Assembly: GCA_002316315.1 (NCBI GenBank)
Contig: DCDG01000022.1
Coordinates: 124,001-188,000 of the forward strand
From: Candidatus Aminicenantes bacterium UBA1061
GTDB taxonomy: Bacteria > Acidobacteriota > Aminicenantia > Aminicenantales > Saccharicenantaceae
Direction: 5' to 3'
DNA: 64,000 nt
The position numbers and the translations under genes are program-made. The notes beneath the pieces are model-generated. The model saw only the letters and a program-made list of their open reading frames with translations, was not told the DNA's origin and ran no database searches. Positions 43,860 to 51,525 of the stretch are shown here, piece after piece (position 1 is the first letter of the stretch; each line of letters starts with the position of its first letter).

Positions 43860-44869
43860 AATCTAACTTCTCCTTGGACACAGGCATAGCGGGCCATCTC
43901 TTCCCTGATTTTGTCCTGCAATTTCTCCAGCACGACTTCTTTCCCGATTCGAATGGCGTTTTTGACAGCTTTCTTATTCGACCGCCCATGTCCGATAATA
44001 CAAATGCCATTAACACCCAAAAGATGCGCGCCGCCATACTCTGAATAGTCTATCTTTTTATAAATTTTTTTCAAATGATGCTTTAGAAGCAGAAAGCCAA
44101 TCTTGGCCCAGATGTTCTTTGTCACCTCATGGCGAGCCAGGATCAGCATGGTTTCCACCACTCCCTCTGAGACTTTTAAGGCTACATTACCGGTAAAACC
44201 ATCGCTGACAATGATATCAGCTTCGCCAGAATAAATATCCTTGCCCTCAATGTTACCTATGAAATTAAGCCCTGAGGCTTGCAACCGCTCATAGCTCTTA
44301 AGAGTCAGTTCATTACCTTTGTTTTTCTCCTCTCCTATACTCATTAAGGCGACGGTAGGATTTTTCCGATTCAGAGCGGTTTCCATAAAAACCTTACCCA
44401 TAATGGCAAATTGTAAGAGGTGTTGAGGTTGGCAATTAGCGCTGGCCCCGACATCAATTAACAGTGAGACTCCCTCTAAAGTGGGAATCAAGAGGGCCAG
44501 TCCCGGTTTTTCTATTCCCTCGAGGCTACCCAGAACCTTTTTTGAGATATAAGTGACAGCCGCCGTATTTCCCATGGAAACAAAAGCCTGCGCTTCACCT
44601 TTCTTAACCAGTTCCGCCCCGAGAAAAATAGAGGATTTACTTTTCCGGCGGAGGGACATCACGCCGTCACCCATATTGATAGTATCCGGGGCATCGAGCA
44701 GGGAGACATTATTGCCGTGGTAATTCAAACGGCTTAATTCCTTCCTGACCACTTTTTCTGTCCCGACCAAAATGATCTGCAGGCCATACTCCTCAGCCGC
44801 AGCGACGGCTCCTGCCACTATTTCCCGTGGAGCAAAATCACCGCCCATCGCATCAACTGCGATTTTCAT
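43856..44869 (-). CDS. plsX: Phosphate acyltransferase PlsX
   Basis: A 337-residue enzyme forming acyl-phosphate from acyl-ACP for phospholipid synthesis. MKIAVDAMGGDFAPREIVAG opens the protein, and FVSMGNTAAVTYISKKVLG, LIDVGASANCQPQHLLQFA and DIIVSDGFTGNVALKVSEG are family signatures. It lies 13 bases after rpmF, linking ribosome and lipid synthesis genes in one operon. Confidence 0.95.
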   Translation of the reverse strand: MKIAVDAMGGDFAPREIVAGAVAAAEEYGLQIILVGTEKVVRKELSRLNYHGNNVSLLDAPDTINMGDGVMSLRRKSKSSIFLGAELVKKGEAQAFVSMGNTAAVTYISKKVLGSLEGIEKPGLALLIPTLEGVSLLIDVGASANCQPQHLLQFAIMGKVFMETALNRKNPTVALMSIGEEKNKGNELTLKSYERLQASGLNFIGNIEGKDIYSGEADIIVSDGFTGNVALKVSEGVVETMLILARHEVTKNIWAKIGFLLLKHHLKKIYKKIDYSEYGGAHLLGVNGICIIGHGRSNKKAVKNAIRIGKEVVLEKLQDKIREEMARYACVQGEVRL

Positions 44870-44882
44870 GATGGCTACTCGC

Positions 44883-45065
44883 CTACTTTTCTGTACCTTC
44901 GATTACCTGGCGACTTTTATAATAGCCGCACTCAGGGCAGGCACGATGGGGTAGCTTCGGACTGCCGCAGTTTGGACAGAGAGAAAAAGAAGGCAGAGTC
45001 AGATGGTCGTGTGACCTTCTCTTACCTTTTCTTGTAACTGAATGTCTGCGTTTTGGATTTGGCAT
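44883..45065 (-). CDS. rpmF: 50S ribosomal protein L32
   Basis: A 60-residue basic protein beginning MPNPKRRHSVTRKGKRRSHD, with an intact zinc ribbon (CPNCG and CPECG), the zinc-dependent (C+) form. It is directly adjacent to the yceD stop, the conserved pairing. Confidence 0.95.
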   Translation of the reverse strand: MPNPKRRHSVTRKGKRRSHDHLTLPSFSLCPNCGSPKLPHRACPECGYYKSRQVIEGTEK

Positions 45066-45584
45066 TTATCTTTTATCTCTTAAAAAGGATTTTAATTTCT
45101 CGAGTCTGGGGTCCGACGAATTGACTTGGCAGCGGCACTGCCCATTTTGCACTAGCTGGCCGCAAATCGGGCAGAGACCTTCACAGTCCTCAGAACAGAG
45201 AGGACGGAGGGGAATGCTCAGATTAAGCTGCTCCAGAATTATCTCCCGGAGGTCAAGCTGCTGGTGATAATAAAAGAATCTCCCCAAATCTTCTTCATCC
45301 AGCTCTTCCTTTTGCTCATCCAGTTCTTCCGGTAAATAAGCCAGATCAAAAACAACATTCACCCCATATTCAAAAGGCCTTAGACAACGGCTGCAGATAA
45401 AACTCATCCTGGTGTTTAACTTCCCTTTAATCAGCACCTCGCTGCCTATCTTCTTGACTGACACAATTGAATGAACCGGCTCAAGAAAAGCCGCCTCTTC
45501 TTCAACCAGGTCAAGGCTGACAAAATCAAAATCCTGGTCAAAGTCTAATCCCTCTCGGGGGATATCATTCACATCAATCAGCAT
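45066..45584 (-). CDS. yceD: YceD/DUF177 family protein
   Basis: About 172 residues, starting MLIDVNDIPREGLDFDQDFD, the family's usual beginning. ATG 45584 has GAGGA seven bases upstream; an in-frame ATG at 45605 has none. The protein is acidic in the middle and has CSRCLRPFEY and a C-terminal cysteine pattern (CSEDCEGLCPICG, then CRC) that looks like a zinc-binding element. DUF177 proteins pair with L32 and are thought to act in rRNA or ribosome maturation. It leads the lipid operon here. Confidence 0.88.
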   Translation of the reverse strand: MLIDVNDIPREGLDFDQDFDFVSLDLVEEEAAFLEPVHSIVSVKKIGSEVLIKGKLNTRMSFICSRCLRPFEYGVNVVFDLAYLPEELDEQKEELDEEDLGRFFYYHQQLDLREIILEQLNLSIPLRPLCSEDCEGLCPICGQLVQNGQCRCQVNSSDPRLEKLKSFLRDKR

Positions 45585-45626
45585 CACGTCATCCTCTTGA
45601 CTCATTGAAATTAATCATTATTTATC

Positions 45627-45640
45627 AGCCTTTAAAGGCT
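45627..45640. promoter_or_regulatory. Palindrome in the leader of the yceD-rpmF-plsX-fab operon
   Basis: AGCCTTTAAAGGCT is a perfect 14-base palindrome about 20-30 bases downstream of the predicted transcription start and about 45 bases before the yceD ATG. A repressor operator (for example of a lipid regulator such as FapR, which is not in view) or an mRNA hairpin are both possible. Confidence 0.45.
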
Positions 45641-45662
45641 TTATACCTTTTAATTTCAACTT

Positions 45663-45690
45663 ATTATAGCAGCTTGAACCCTCTTGTCAA
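45663..45690 (-). promoter_or_regulatory. Predicted promoter of the yceD-rpmF-plsX-fab operon
   Basis: On the minus strand a perfect TTGACA (45685-45690) and perfect TATAAT (45663-45668) are separated by 16 bases. The start near 45656 would give a leader of about 70 bases containing the palindrome. Confidence 0.7.
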
Positions 45691-45726
45691 TTAAAACCAG
45701 GAAGACCTGATTCTTGGTGTCTTCGC

Positions 45727-45754
45727 TTGCAGCTCGAGTCATATTGAGTATAAT
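45727..45754 (+). promoter_or_regulatory. Predicted promoter of the small gene upstream of polA
   Basis: TTGCAG (45727-45732) and TATAAT (45749-45754), 16-base spacer. The start near 45761 leaves a leader of about 14 bases beginning with AAAGGA, which is eight bases from the ATG. Confidence 0.5.
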
Positions 45755-45774
45755 CATTATAAAGGACATTCCCC

Positions 45775-46032
45775 ATGGAAGGCTACAACACATCTATTGA
45801 ATATAAAAGGGTAAAATTAATGGTCCAGACTCAGGACAAAGGTCCTGACTTCAATTATGTAGAATCCTTAATTTATCTGGCCGGACGGGTAATTGCCACC
45901 AAAAGAAGGGCTTATACCCAGTATCTGCATGAGCCAAATCTGGCGGCAATTATCAGGCAAAATCTGGAGGATCTTCATACCGAAGTTATCGATGAAATCG
46001 TAGAAGGGAAATACGATAATTTTATCTCATGA
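45775..46032 (+). CDS. Small protein of unknown function preceding polA
   Basis: I do not recognise this 85-residue protein. It is soluble, with no signal or membrane segment. Residues 1-20 (MEGYNTSIEYKRVKLMVQT) look like beta strands, residues 28-55 like a helix (VESLIYLAGRVIATKRRAY), and the C-terminus (LEDLHTEVIDEIVEGKYDN) is an acidic helix. The gene overlaps polA by four bases (ATGA), so it is translationally coupled to DNA polymerase I. A role beside PolA is possible but unproven. Coding is supported by promoter, Shine-Dalgarno and overlap. Confidence 0.75.
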   Translation: MEGYNTSIEYKRVKLMVQTQDKGPDFNYVESLIYLAGRVIATKRRAYTQYLHEPNLAAIIRQNLEDLHTEVIDEIVEGKYDNFIS

Positions 46033-48752
46033 CCGCCAGCATGCTTTTTCTGATTGATGGCAATTCGGTTTTATACCGTTCTTATTATGCGATTCGCCAG
46101 TTATCTAACTCGGCCGGGTTTCCAACCAATGCTATTTATGGTTTTATCAATACACTGAATAAAATTATTGAAGACGAGAAGCCCCAATATCTTGGGGTGG
46201 TTTTTGATACCGGCCGCCCGACCATCAGGCATCAAGCTTATAAAGAATATAAAGCCCGGCGAAAGCCTATGCCTGAGGATCTAACTGTTCAGGTACCGGT
46301 TTTAAAACAGGTTCTACAGGCTCTTCGGATTCCTGTCTTTGAATATGAAAACTATGAAGCTGATGATGTCCTGGCCACCCTGGCCCGGGAGGCAGCTCAA
46401 CAAAAGCAACCGGTGGTGGTGGTCACCTCTGATAAAGATCTGCTTCAGATCATTGGGCCATGGGTAGCTGTTTTTAATCCAGCTAAAGAGATATATATAA
46501 TTGATCATGATATTGCCCCCGATTTTCTGTCGGAGTTAAAAGACAAAAAGCTAATAACGGTAGATGACTATTTCGGGGTGAGGGCTGGCGAGATAGCCGA
46601 TCTGCTGGCTCTCTGGGGAGATGTTTCTGATGGGATTCCGGGAGTCCCCGGGATTGGAGAAAAAACTGCCAGGAATCTCATCCGCCAATATGGGCACCTG
46701 GATAATCTTATAGAGCATATAGATGAGATAAAAAATCCCCGTTTGAGGAACAGCCTTAAGGACAATCTTGAATCGTTACACCTCAGCCGTGAGCTGGTTC
46801 AGGTAGAAGACAAATTACCAATTGAACTTGACCTGGAGCAGCTCCGCCTGTCAGAACCTGACTATGACTCGCTTCTTAAACTTTACCAGCAACTTGATTT
46901 TACCGCTCTCACCCTGCGCTACCTTAAAAAGAATAACCAGGGAGAGAAAAAGTTTATAACCATTCTGACTGAAGACCAGCTGAAACACTTGCTGACTTCT
47001 CTCGAGACAGCAGATATCCTAGCCCTGGACACAGAAACTACCAGCCTTTATCCGACCAGGGCCCGGTTGGTCGGACTGTCTTTCTCGATTAGGCCTGGTG
47101 AGGCTTATTATATACCGCTAAGGCATAGCTATCCTGGTGCCCCTCGCCAGCTCGTAGCTGATTATGTCCTGTCGAGTTTAAGACCCATTCTGGAGGGTGA
47201 AAACAAAAAGAAAGCTGGCCATAATATTAAATATGATTATATTGTCCTCAAAAGAGAAGGTATAGAACTCAAGGGAATTCATCTCGATACGATGGTACTG
47301 TCTTATCTTCTCGAACCAAACTGGGGGAAGCACAGCCTGGATCGCCTGGCTGTCCATTATATTCAAGAGGCCAAGGTATCATTTGAAAGCCTGGTCGGGA
47401 AGGGTAAAAAACAACTGACCATTGACCGGGTACCGGTGGAAAAAGCAACAGAATATGCCGGTCAGGATGCCCATCTGGCTTTGCGCCTGAGCCAGGTTTT
47501 GTGGCCAGAGGTCAAAACACGCAGCTTAGATCGCCTCTATGAGGAAATGGAAAGACCATTGATAGAAGTCCTGGCGGCCATGGAGCTCTGGGGGGTCAAG
47601 CTTGATCGCGGGTTATTGACATCTTTGTCAGCTGAACTTGAGCTGCTGCTGGAAAAACTCGAAAAGCAAATTTATGAGATGGCCGGGCAGGAATTTAATA
47701 TCAATTCCCCTGGCCAGTTAAGCCAGATACTCTTTTACAAACTTAACCTGCCTGCAGCTAAAAAAACCAGAATTAACAAAGGGCTGTCAACAGCTACTGA
47801 CATACTGAAGGAACTGGCGCCCCTACACCCGCTGGTTGGTGCTGTTCTCGAATACCGTCAATTAGCCAAACTCAAATCTACCTATACAGATTCTCTGCTC
47901 AAGCTGGTTAATCCCGAGACAGGCCGGGTACACACTTCTTATAACCAGACCATTACCGCCACGGGACGGCTGTCTTCTTCTGACCCCAATCTCCAGAATA
48001 TACCGGTGCGCGGTGAGATGGGGAAAAAGGTCAGGCAGGCCTTTATTCCTGAGCCAGGGCATGAGCTTCTCTCGGCTGATTATTCGCAAATAGAGCTGAG
48101 GCTGCTGGCGCATCTTTCTGGCGATCCGCTGCTCAGGCAGATTTTCCTGGAAGACCGGGATATCCATATGGAAACTGCCCGCCGGGTTTTTGGCGAAGCG
48201 GTGGAACTTTTCCCTGAAGAAATGAGAAGGCGAGCAAAAATAATTAATTTCAGCATTATCTACGGCACTTCGGCCTTTTCCCTGGCCAAAGAGCTTCAAA
48301 CCTCGACAGGAGAAGCTCAACGGTTTATAGATCGCTACTTCGGGGAGCATAGGCAGGTTAAGGAATATCTGGAGAGGGCGGTTGATCTGGCTAAGGAAAA
48401 GGGTTATGCCGAAACGATTTTTGGCCGTATCCGTCAGATTCCCGAGCTAAGAAGCAAGGACAATAACACCTACCAGGCAGGTCGGAGGATGGCTCTTAAT
48501 ACTCCTATTCAGGGTTCCGCTGCCGATATTATCAAACTGGCCATGGTTAATATCTACCGGGAATTAAAATCAGCCGGATTGAAGACTAAAATGATTCTGC
48601 AGGTGCACGACGAATTGGTTTTTGAAGTTCCCCTGGAAGAAAAAGAAATCATCGAAAAGCTGGCCAGAGACAGAATGGAAAATGTCTGCTCGCTGAGTGT
48701 ACCTCTCAAGGTGCATGTGACCTGGGGACAGAACTGGGCCGAAGCAAATTAA
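46029..48752 (+). CDS. polA: DNA polymerase I
   Basis: A 907-residue three-domain enzyme. The 5'-3' exonuclease covers about 1-290 (FLIDGNSVLYRSYYAI, YEADDVLATLA, GIPGVPGIGEKTA). The 3'-5' proofreading domain covers about 305-495 and is active-looking, with D334 and E336 in LALDTETTSL. The polymerase domain has DYSQIELR (D684), the fingers region RRAKIINFSIIYGTSAFSLA, and QVHDELVFEVP (D861). Lagging-strand RNA removal and repair are its roles. All three activities appear intact. Confidence 0.95.
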   Translation: MTASMLFLIDGNSVLYRSYYAIRQLSNSAGFPTNAIYGFINTLNKIIEDEKPQYLGVVFDTGRPTIRHQAYKEYKARRKPMPEDLTVQVPVLKQVLQALRIPVFEYENYEADDVLATLAREAAQQKQPVVVVTSDKDLLQIIGPWVAVFNPAKEIYIIDHDIAPDFLSELKDKKLITVDDYFGVRAGEIADLLALWGDVSDGIPGVPGIGEKTARNLIRQYGHLDNLIEHIDEIKNPRLRNSLKDNLESLHLSRELVQVEDKLPIELDLEQLRLSEPDYDSLLKLYQQLDFTALTLRYLKKNNQGEKKFITILTEDQLKHLLTSLETADILALDTETTSLYPTRARLVGLSFSIRPGEAYYIPLRHSYPGAPRQLVADYVLSSLRPILEGENKKKAGHNIKYDYIVLKREGIELKGIHLDTMVLSYLLEPNWGKHSLDRLAVHYIQEAKVSFESLVGKGKKQLTIDRVPVEKATEYAGQDAHLALRLSQVLWPEVKTRSLDRLYEEMERPLIEVLAAMELWGVKLDRGLLTSLSAELELLLEKLEKQIYEMAGQEFNINSPGQLSQILFYKLNLPAAKKTRINKGLSTATDILKELAPLHPLVGAVLEYRQLAKLKSTYTDSLLKLVNPETGRVHTSYNQTITATGRLSSSDPNLQNIPVRGEMGKKVRQAFIPEPGHELLSADYSQIELRLLAHLSGDPLLRQIFLEDRDIHMETARRVFGEAVELFPEEMRRRAKIINFSIIYGTSAFSLAKELQTSTGEAQRFIDRYFGEHRQVKEYLERAVDLAKEKGYAETIFGRIRQIPELRSKDNNTYQAGRRMALNTPIQGSAADIIKLAMVNIYRELKSAGLKTKMILQVHDELVFEVPLEEKEIIEKLARDRMENVCSLSVPLKVHVTWGQNWAEAN

Positions 48753-48787
48753 TTAGAAATAACGAGGGGAGAAGACTTTAAGGTGGC

Positions 48788-49915
48788 TTAGACCAGCGGT
48801 TTCTGATAGACACGGAAAACTTTGTAAACAACGCCTCCCATTCTTTCCATTTCCGCCCGGACTTTGACATTGGCTTCCATTTCGTGATGGGTATCTATAA
48901 TTTCAAAACCGGCTTTCTGGGCTGAGGAGATCATGGCCATACCCATCAGGGCGTCCAGCCCCATGCCTCTATACTCTTTTTTTATGGCGCCAAGGAGCAA
49001 GTCGAGCTGCCTGGTCTTTTTTTTAGCTTTCAAAATGTGAATAAAACCAAAAGGGAAAAGCCTTCCACGGGCTTGTTTGATACCAGCTGACATGTCTGGA
49101 ATGCCGATGATAAAAGCCACTACCTGGCAATCTTTCATTACACCCTTGATCAGCCTTGGATCAAGGATCGGCAGATATTTTTTAGCCAGAGCATCCATTT
49201 CGCATTCATCAAGGGGGGCATAGCCATAAATATTGCTTTCAATATAAGTTTCATTCATCAGCGATAAAATTGGCCTGACCCAGGGTTTTGTCTCCCGGCG
49301 ACTCTTGAACTCCAGCAGCTCAAAATTGCCTTTCTTCATGATGCGCTCTGAAATCCGGCGGTATATTTCAGGGATTTCTTTTGGAATTTGAATCTTATAG
49401 ACGAAATAGTCCATATCTTTGGTATAGCCTTCTTTTTCGACCATGGGCGGCAGCCAAGGAAAATTATGATAAGTTGCAATCGTTGCCCGGTATTCAAAGC
49501 CCTTAATCAAAAAACCTTCGGGATCCTGGTCTGAGAAACCATATGGTCCAATAATCCTGGTCATACCTTTTTCTCTGGCCCATTCTTCAATCCTGGATAA
49601 CAGGGCATGGACGACATCCTGATCCTCAATTGACTCCAGGTAACCAAAGCGGGCGGTGTTCTCACCACGGACCTCATTATAGCGGCGATTGATAATGCCC
49701 ATCACCCGGCCGACAAGATGATTGTCCTTTTCAGCCAGCAACATGACTGTATCAGAATAGCTAAAAGCTTTGTTCTTATTAGGATTAAAATAATCCCATT
49801 CGTCCATATAGATTGGATGTACCCAGTTTTCGTGGTTTCGGTGAAGCTTTTCCGGCAGGTAAATAAAGTCCCGCAGCTGTCTTTTACTTTTGACTTCCAT
49901 CAGGTTAATCGCCAT
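48788..49915 (-). CDS. GNAT-like acetyltransferase of unknown substrate
   Basis: A 375-residue soluble protein with acyl-CoA N-acyltransferase features: a degenerate N-terminal half (LLAEKDNHLVGRVMGIINRR) and a C-terminal half with an acetyl-CoA loop-like KKEYRGMGLDALMGMAMI preceded by FIIGIPD. IIGPYGFSDQDPEGFLIKGF and YHNFPWLPPMVEKEGYTKDM are typical of a widespread uncharacterised family. It is a single gene, convergent with polA. GAGG lies seven bases before the ATG. The substrate is unknown. Confidence 0.7.
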   Translation of the reverse strand: MAINLMEVKSKRQLRDFIYLPEKLHRNHENWVHPIYMDEWDYFNPNKNKAFSYSDTVMLLAEKDNHLVGRVMGIINRRYNEVRGENTARFGYLESIEDQDVVHALLSRIEEWAREKGMTRIIGPYGFSDQDPEGFLIKGFEYRATIATYHNFPWLPPMVEKEGYTKDMDYFVYKIQIPKEIPEIYRRISERIMKKGNFELLEFKSRRETKPWVRPILSLMNETYIESNIYGYAPLDECEMDALAKKYLPILDPRLIKGVMKDCQVVAFIIGIPDMSAGIKQARGRLFPFGFIHILKAKKKTRQLDLLLGAIKKEYRGMGLDALMGMAMISSAQKAGFEIIDTHHEMEANVKVRAEMERMGGVVYKVFRVYQKPLV

Positions 49916-50055
49916 AAAGTTACCTCGTTTTGTCTGGGTTTGTCTCCACTTCCTATCTTAAGCCAATAAATTATAATATTTTTTTGCTTTGTGGAAAACC
50001 TTTTATTTTCTTGTGCAAACTCTGTGACATTAATGCGAATTTTCTGTGGGAAATC

Positions 50056-50085
50056 TTGACAATTACTTTCACGTTCTAATATACT
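50056..50085 (+). promoter_or_regulatory. Predicted near-leaderless promoter of the hydrogenase operon
   Basis: Perfect TTGACA (50056-50061) and TATACT (50080-50085) with an 18-base spacer. Nine bases lie between the -10 and the ATG at 50095, with no Shine-Dalgarno (CAATTTCTC), so the leader should be about two or three bases. This single promoter would serve eleven genes. Confidence 0.6.
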
Positions 50086-50094
50086 CAATTTCTC

Positions 50095-51525
50095 ATGAAA
50101 GTCGAGACCATAACCCAACTAATCATTTTTATTCCTCTTTTAGGTTCGTTGCTGGTCCCTTTAGCCGGAGCGATCTCCCCCAAATTAAGATCGTTCTGGT
50201 CAGTGCTTATCGGCGGGATTACCGCCTTTCTCCCGCTGACACTGATTACCCAGGCCCTTAAGGGCGGCGAGATTCTCTGGAGCAAGAGACTGGCACTGGG
50301 ACTGGATTTCGTGTTAATTATTGATCCCCTGTCGATCTTCATGTCGATTGTCTCCTCTTTTATCGGCTTCCTGATCATCGTCTATTCGCTCGGTTACATC
50401 CATCACGAAGAACATCAGAATGAGTATTACCTGATGGTTGTCATGTTCATAGGCTCGATGATGGGCCTGGTGTTTTCTGGAAGCTTGGTTTTCATCTACC
50501 TCTTCTGGGAGATAATTGCCATCGCCTGCTGGCGGTTGATCGGTTTCTACCGTCAGAAAGATTATGTTCTAAAAGCCGATAAGGCTTTCTTGATGACTTT
50601 CGGCGGGGCCGTGGTCATGTTGCTTGGTTTTATTCTTATCTACGCTCAGACGGGAACTTTCGACCTGACCGCCATGAGAGGAGTGGCCATTCCCGGCTCA
50701 GCTGTGCTGTTAATTCTGTTCGGTCTTTTTTCCAAATCGGCCACCGTTCCTCTGCACACCTGGTTGCCTGATGCTGGCGTGGCCCCAACCACCGTGACTG
50801 CTCTACTCCATGCGGCTGTTCTGGTCAAAATCGGCGTCTATGCTTATGCCCGGCTTTTCTTATACACTTTTAAAATTCCAGCAGCCTGGCAGCAGGCAGT
50901 CATTATTATGGCTGTGATTTCCAGTCTGATTGCGGCTGCTGGAGCAGTGGTGGAAAATGATATTAAGAGAATTCTCGCCTATTCCACCATCAGCCAGATC
51001 GGTTATATTTTCCTTGGATTGAGCGTGGCCAATCCGACTGCCGTTTCAGGCAGCCTCTTATATATCCTGATGCACGGCCTGGCTAAGGCTGGACTGTTCC
51101 TTTGTGCCGGAATTGTCATTCACTCTACCAACAAAAGAGATATCCGAGAGATGGGTGGTCTAATTAGGACTATGCCTATGACTGCCATCTCCTTTTTAAT
51201 TTGCGCCTTTTCTGTTATCGGGCTGCCGCCACTTGGCGGTTTCTTTTCCAAGCTTCTGGTCATCATGGGCGCTATTAAGGCTAACCAGATCTGGGTGGCC
51301 GCCCTGGCCCTGTTTACTGCCATTCTGACCATGTACTATTTAATGCGGGTTTTTTCCCTGGTTTTTCTTGGTGAACTCAAAGTGTCTGCCCCTGAAAAGA
51401 CGCCTTCGATGGTAGGGGTGGTAACCGTGCTAGCCTTATTCTCAGTTCTGGCTGGCTTTTTCGTTTCCTATCCGATGAAGCTTGTCCAGCTGGCAACAAC
51501 TCACATTACTTGGTGGCTAAGATGA
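50095..51525 (+). CDS. Hydrogenase antiporter-like membrane subunit 1 (NuoM/NuoN/MrpD type)
   Basis: A 476-residue protein with about fourteen membrane segments of the proton-conducting antiporter family. The key acidic residue is in LFWEIIAIACWRLIGF and the conserved lysine and helix-break region in LFSKSATVPLHTWLPDAGVA; a second lysine is in VENDIKRILAYSTISQIGYIF. It should pump ions in response to electron transfer in the peripheral hydrogenase module. First of an operon of eleven tightly packed genes. The next gene starts within its stop codon. Confidence 0.88.
   Translation: MKVETITQLIIFIPLLGSLLVPLAGAISPKLRSFWSVLIGGITAFLPLTLITQALKGGEILWSKRLALGLDFVLIIDPLSIFMSIVSSFIGFLIIVYSLGYIHHEEHQNEYYLMVVMFIGSMMGLVFSGSLVFIYLFWEIIAIACWRLIGFYRQKDYVLKADKAFLMTFGGAVVMLLGFILIYAQTGTFDLTAMRGVAIPGSAVLLILFGLFSKSATVPLHTWLPDAGVAPTTVTALLHAAVLVKIGVYAYARLFLYTFKIPAAWQQAVIIMAVISSLIAAAGAVVENDIKRILAYSTISQIGYIFLGLSVANPTAVSGSLLYILMHGLAKAGLFLCAGIVIHSTNKRDIREMGGLIRTMPMTAISFLICAFSVIGLPPLGGFFSKLLVIMGAIKANQIWVAALALFTAILTMYYLMRVFSLVFLGELKVSAPEKTPSMVGVVTVLALFSVLAGFFVSYPMKLVQLATTHITWWLR

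Noticed and set aside
45775..46032. Naming the small gene before polA as zapA
   Set aside because: The size is similar, but the ZapA sequence pattern is not visible, so the name is not supported.
47862..48350. A 162-codon minus-strand open frame within polA
   Set aside because: It lies antisense to the polymerase active site region. Codon constraints of polA produce it.
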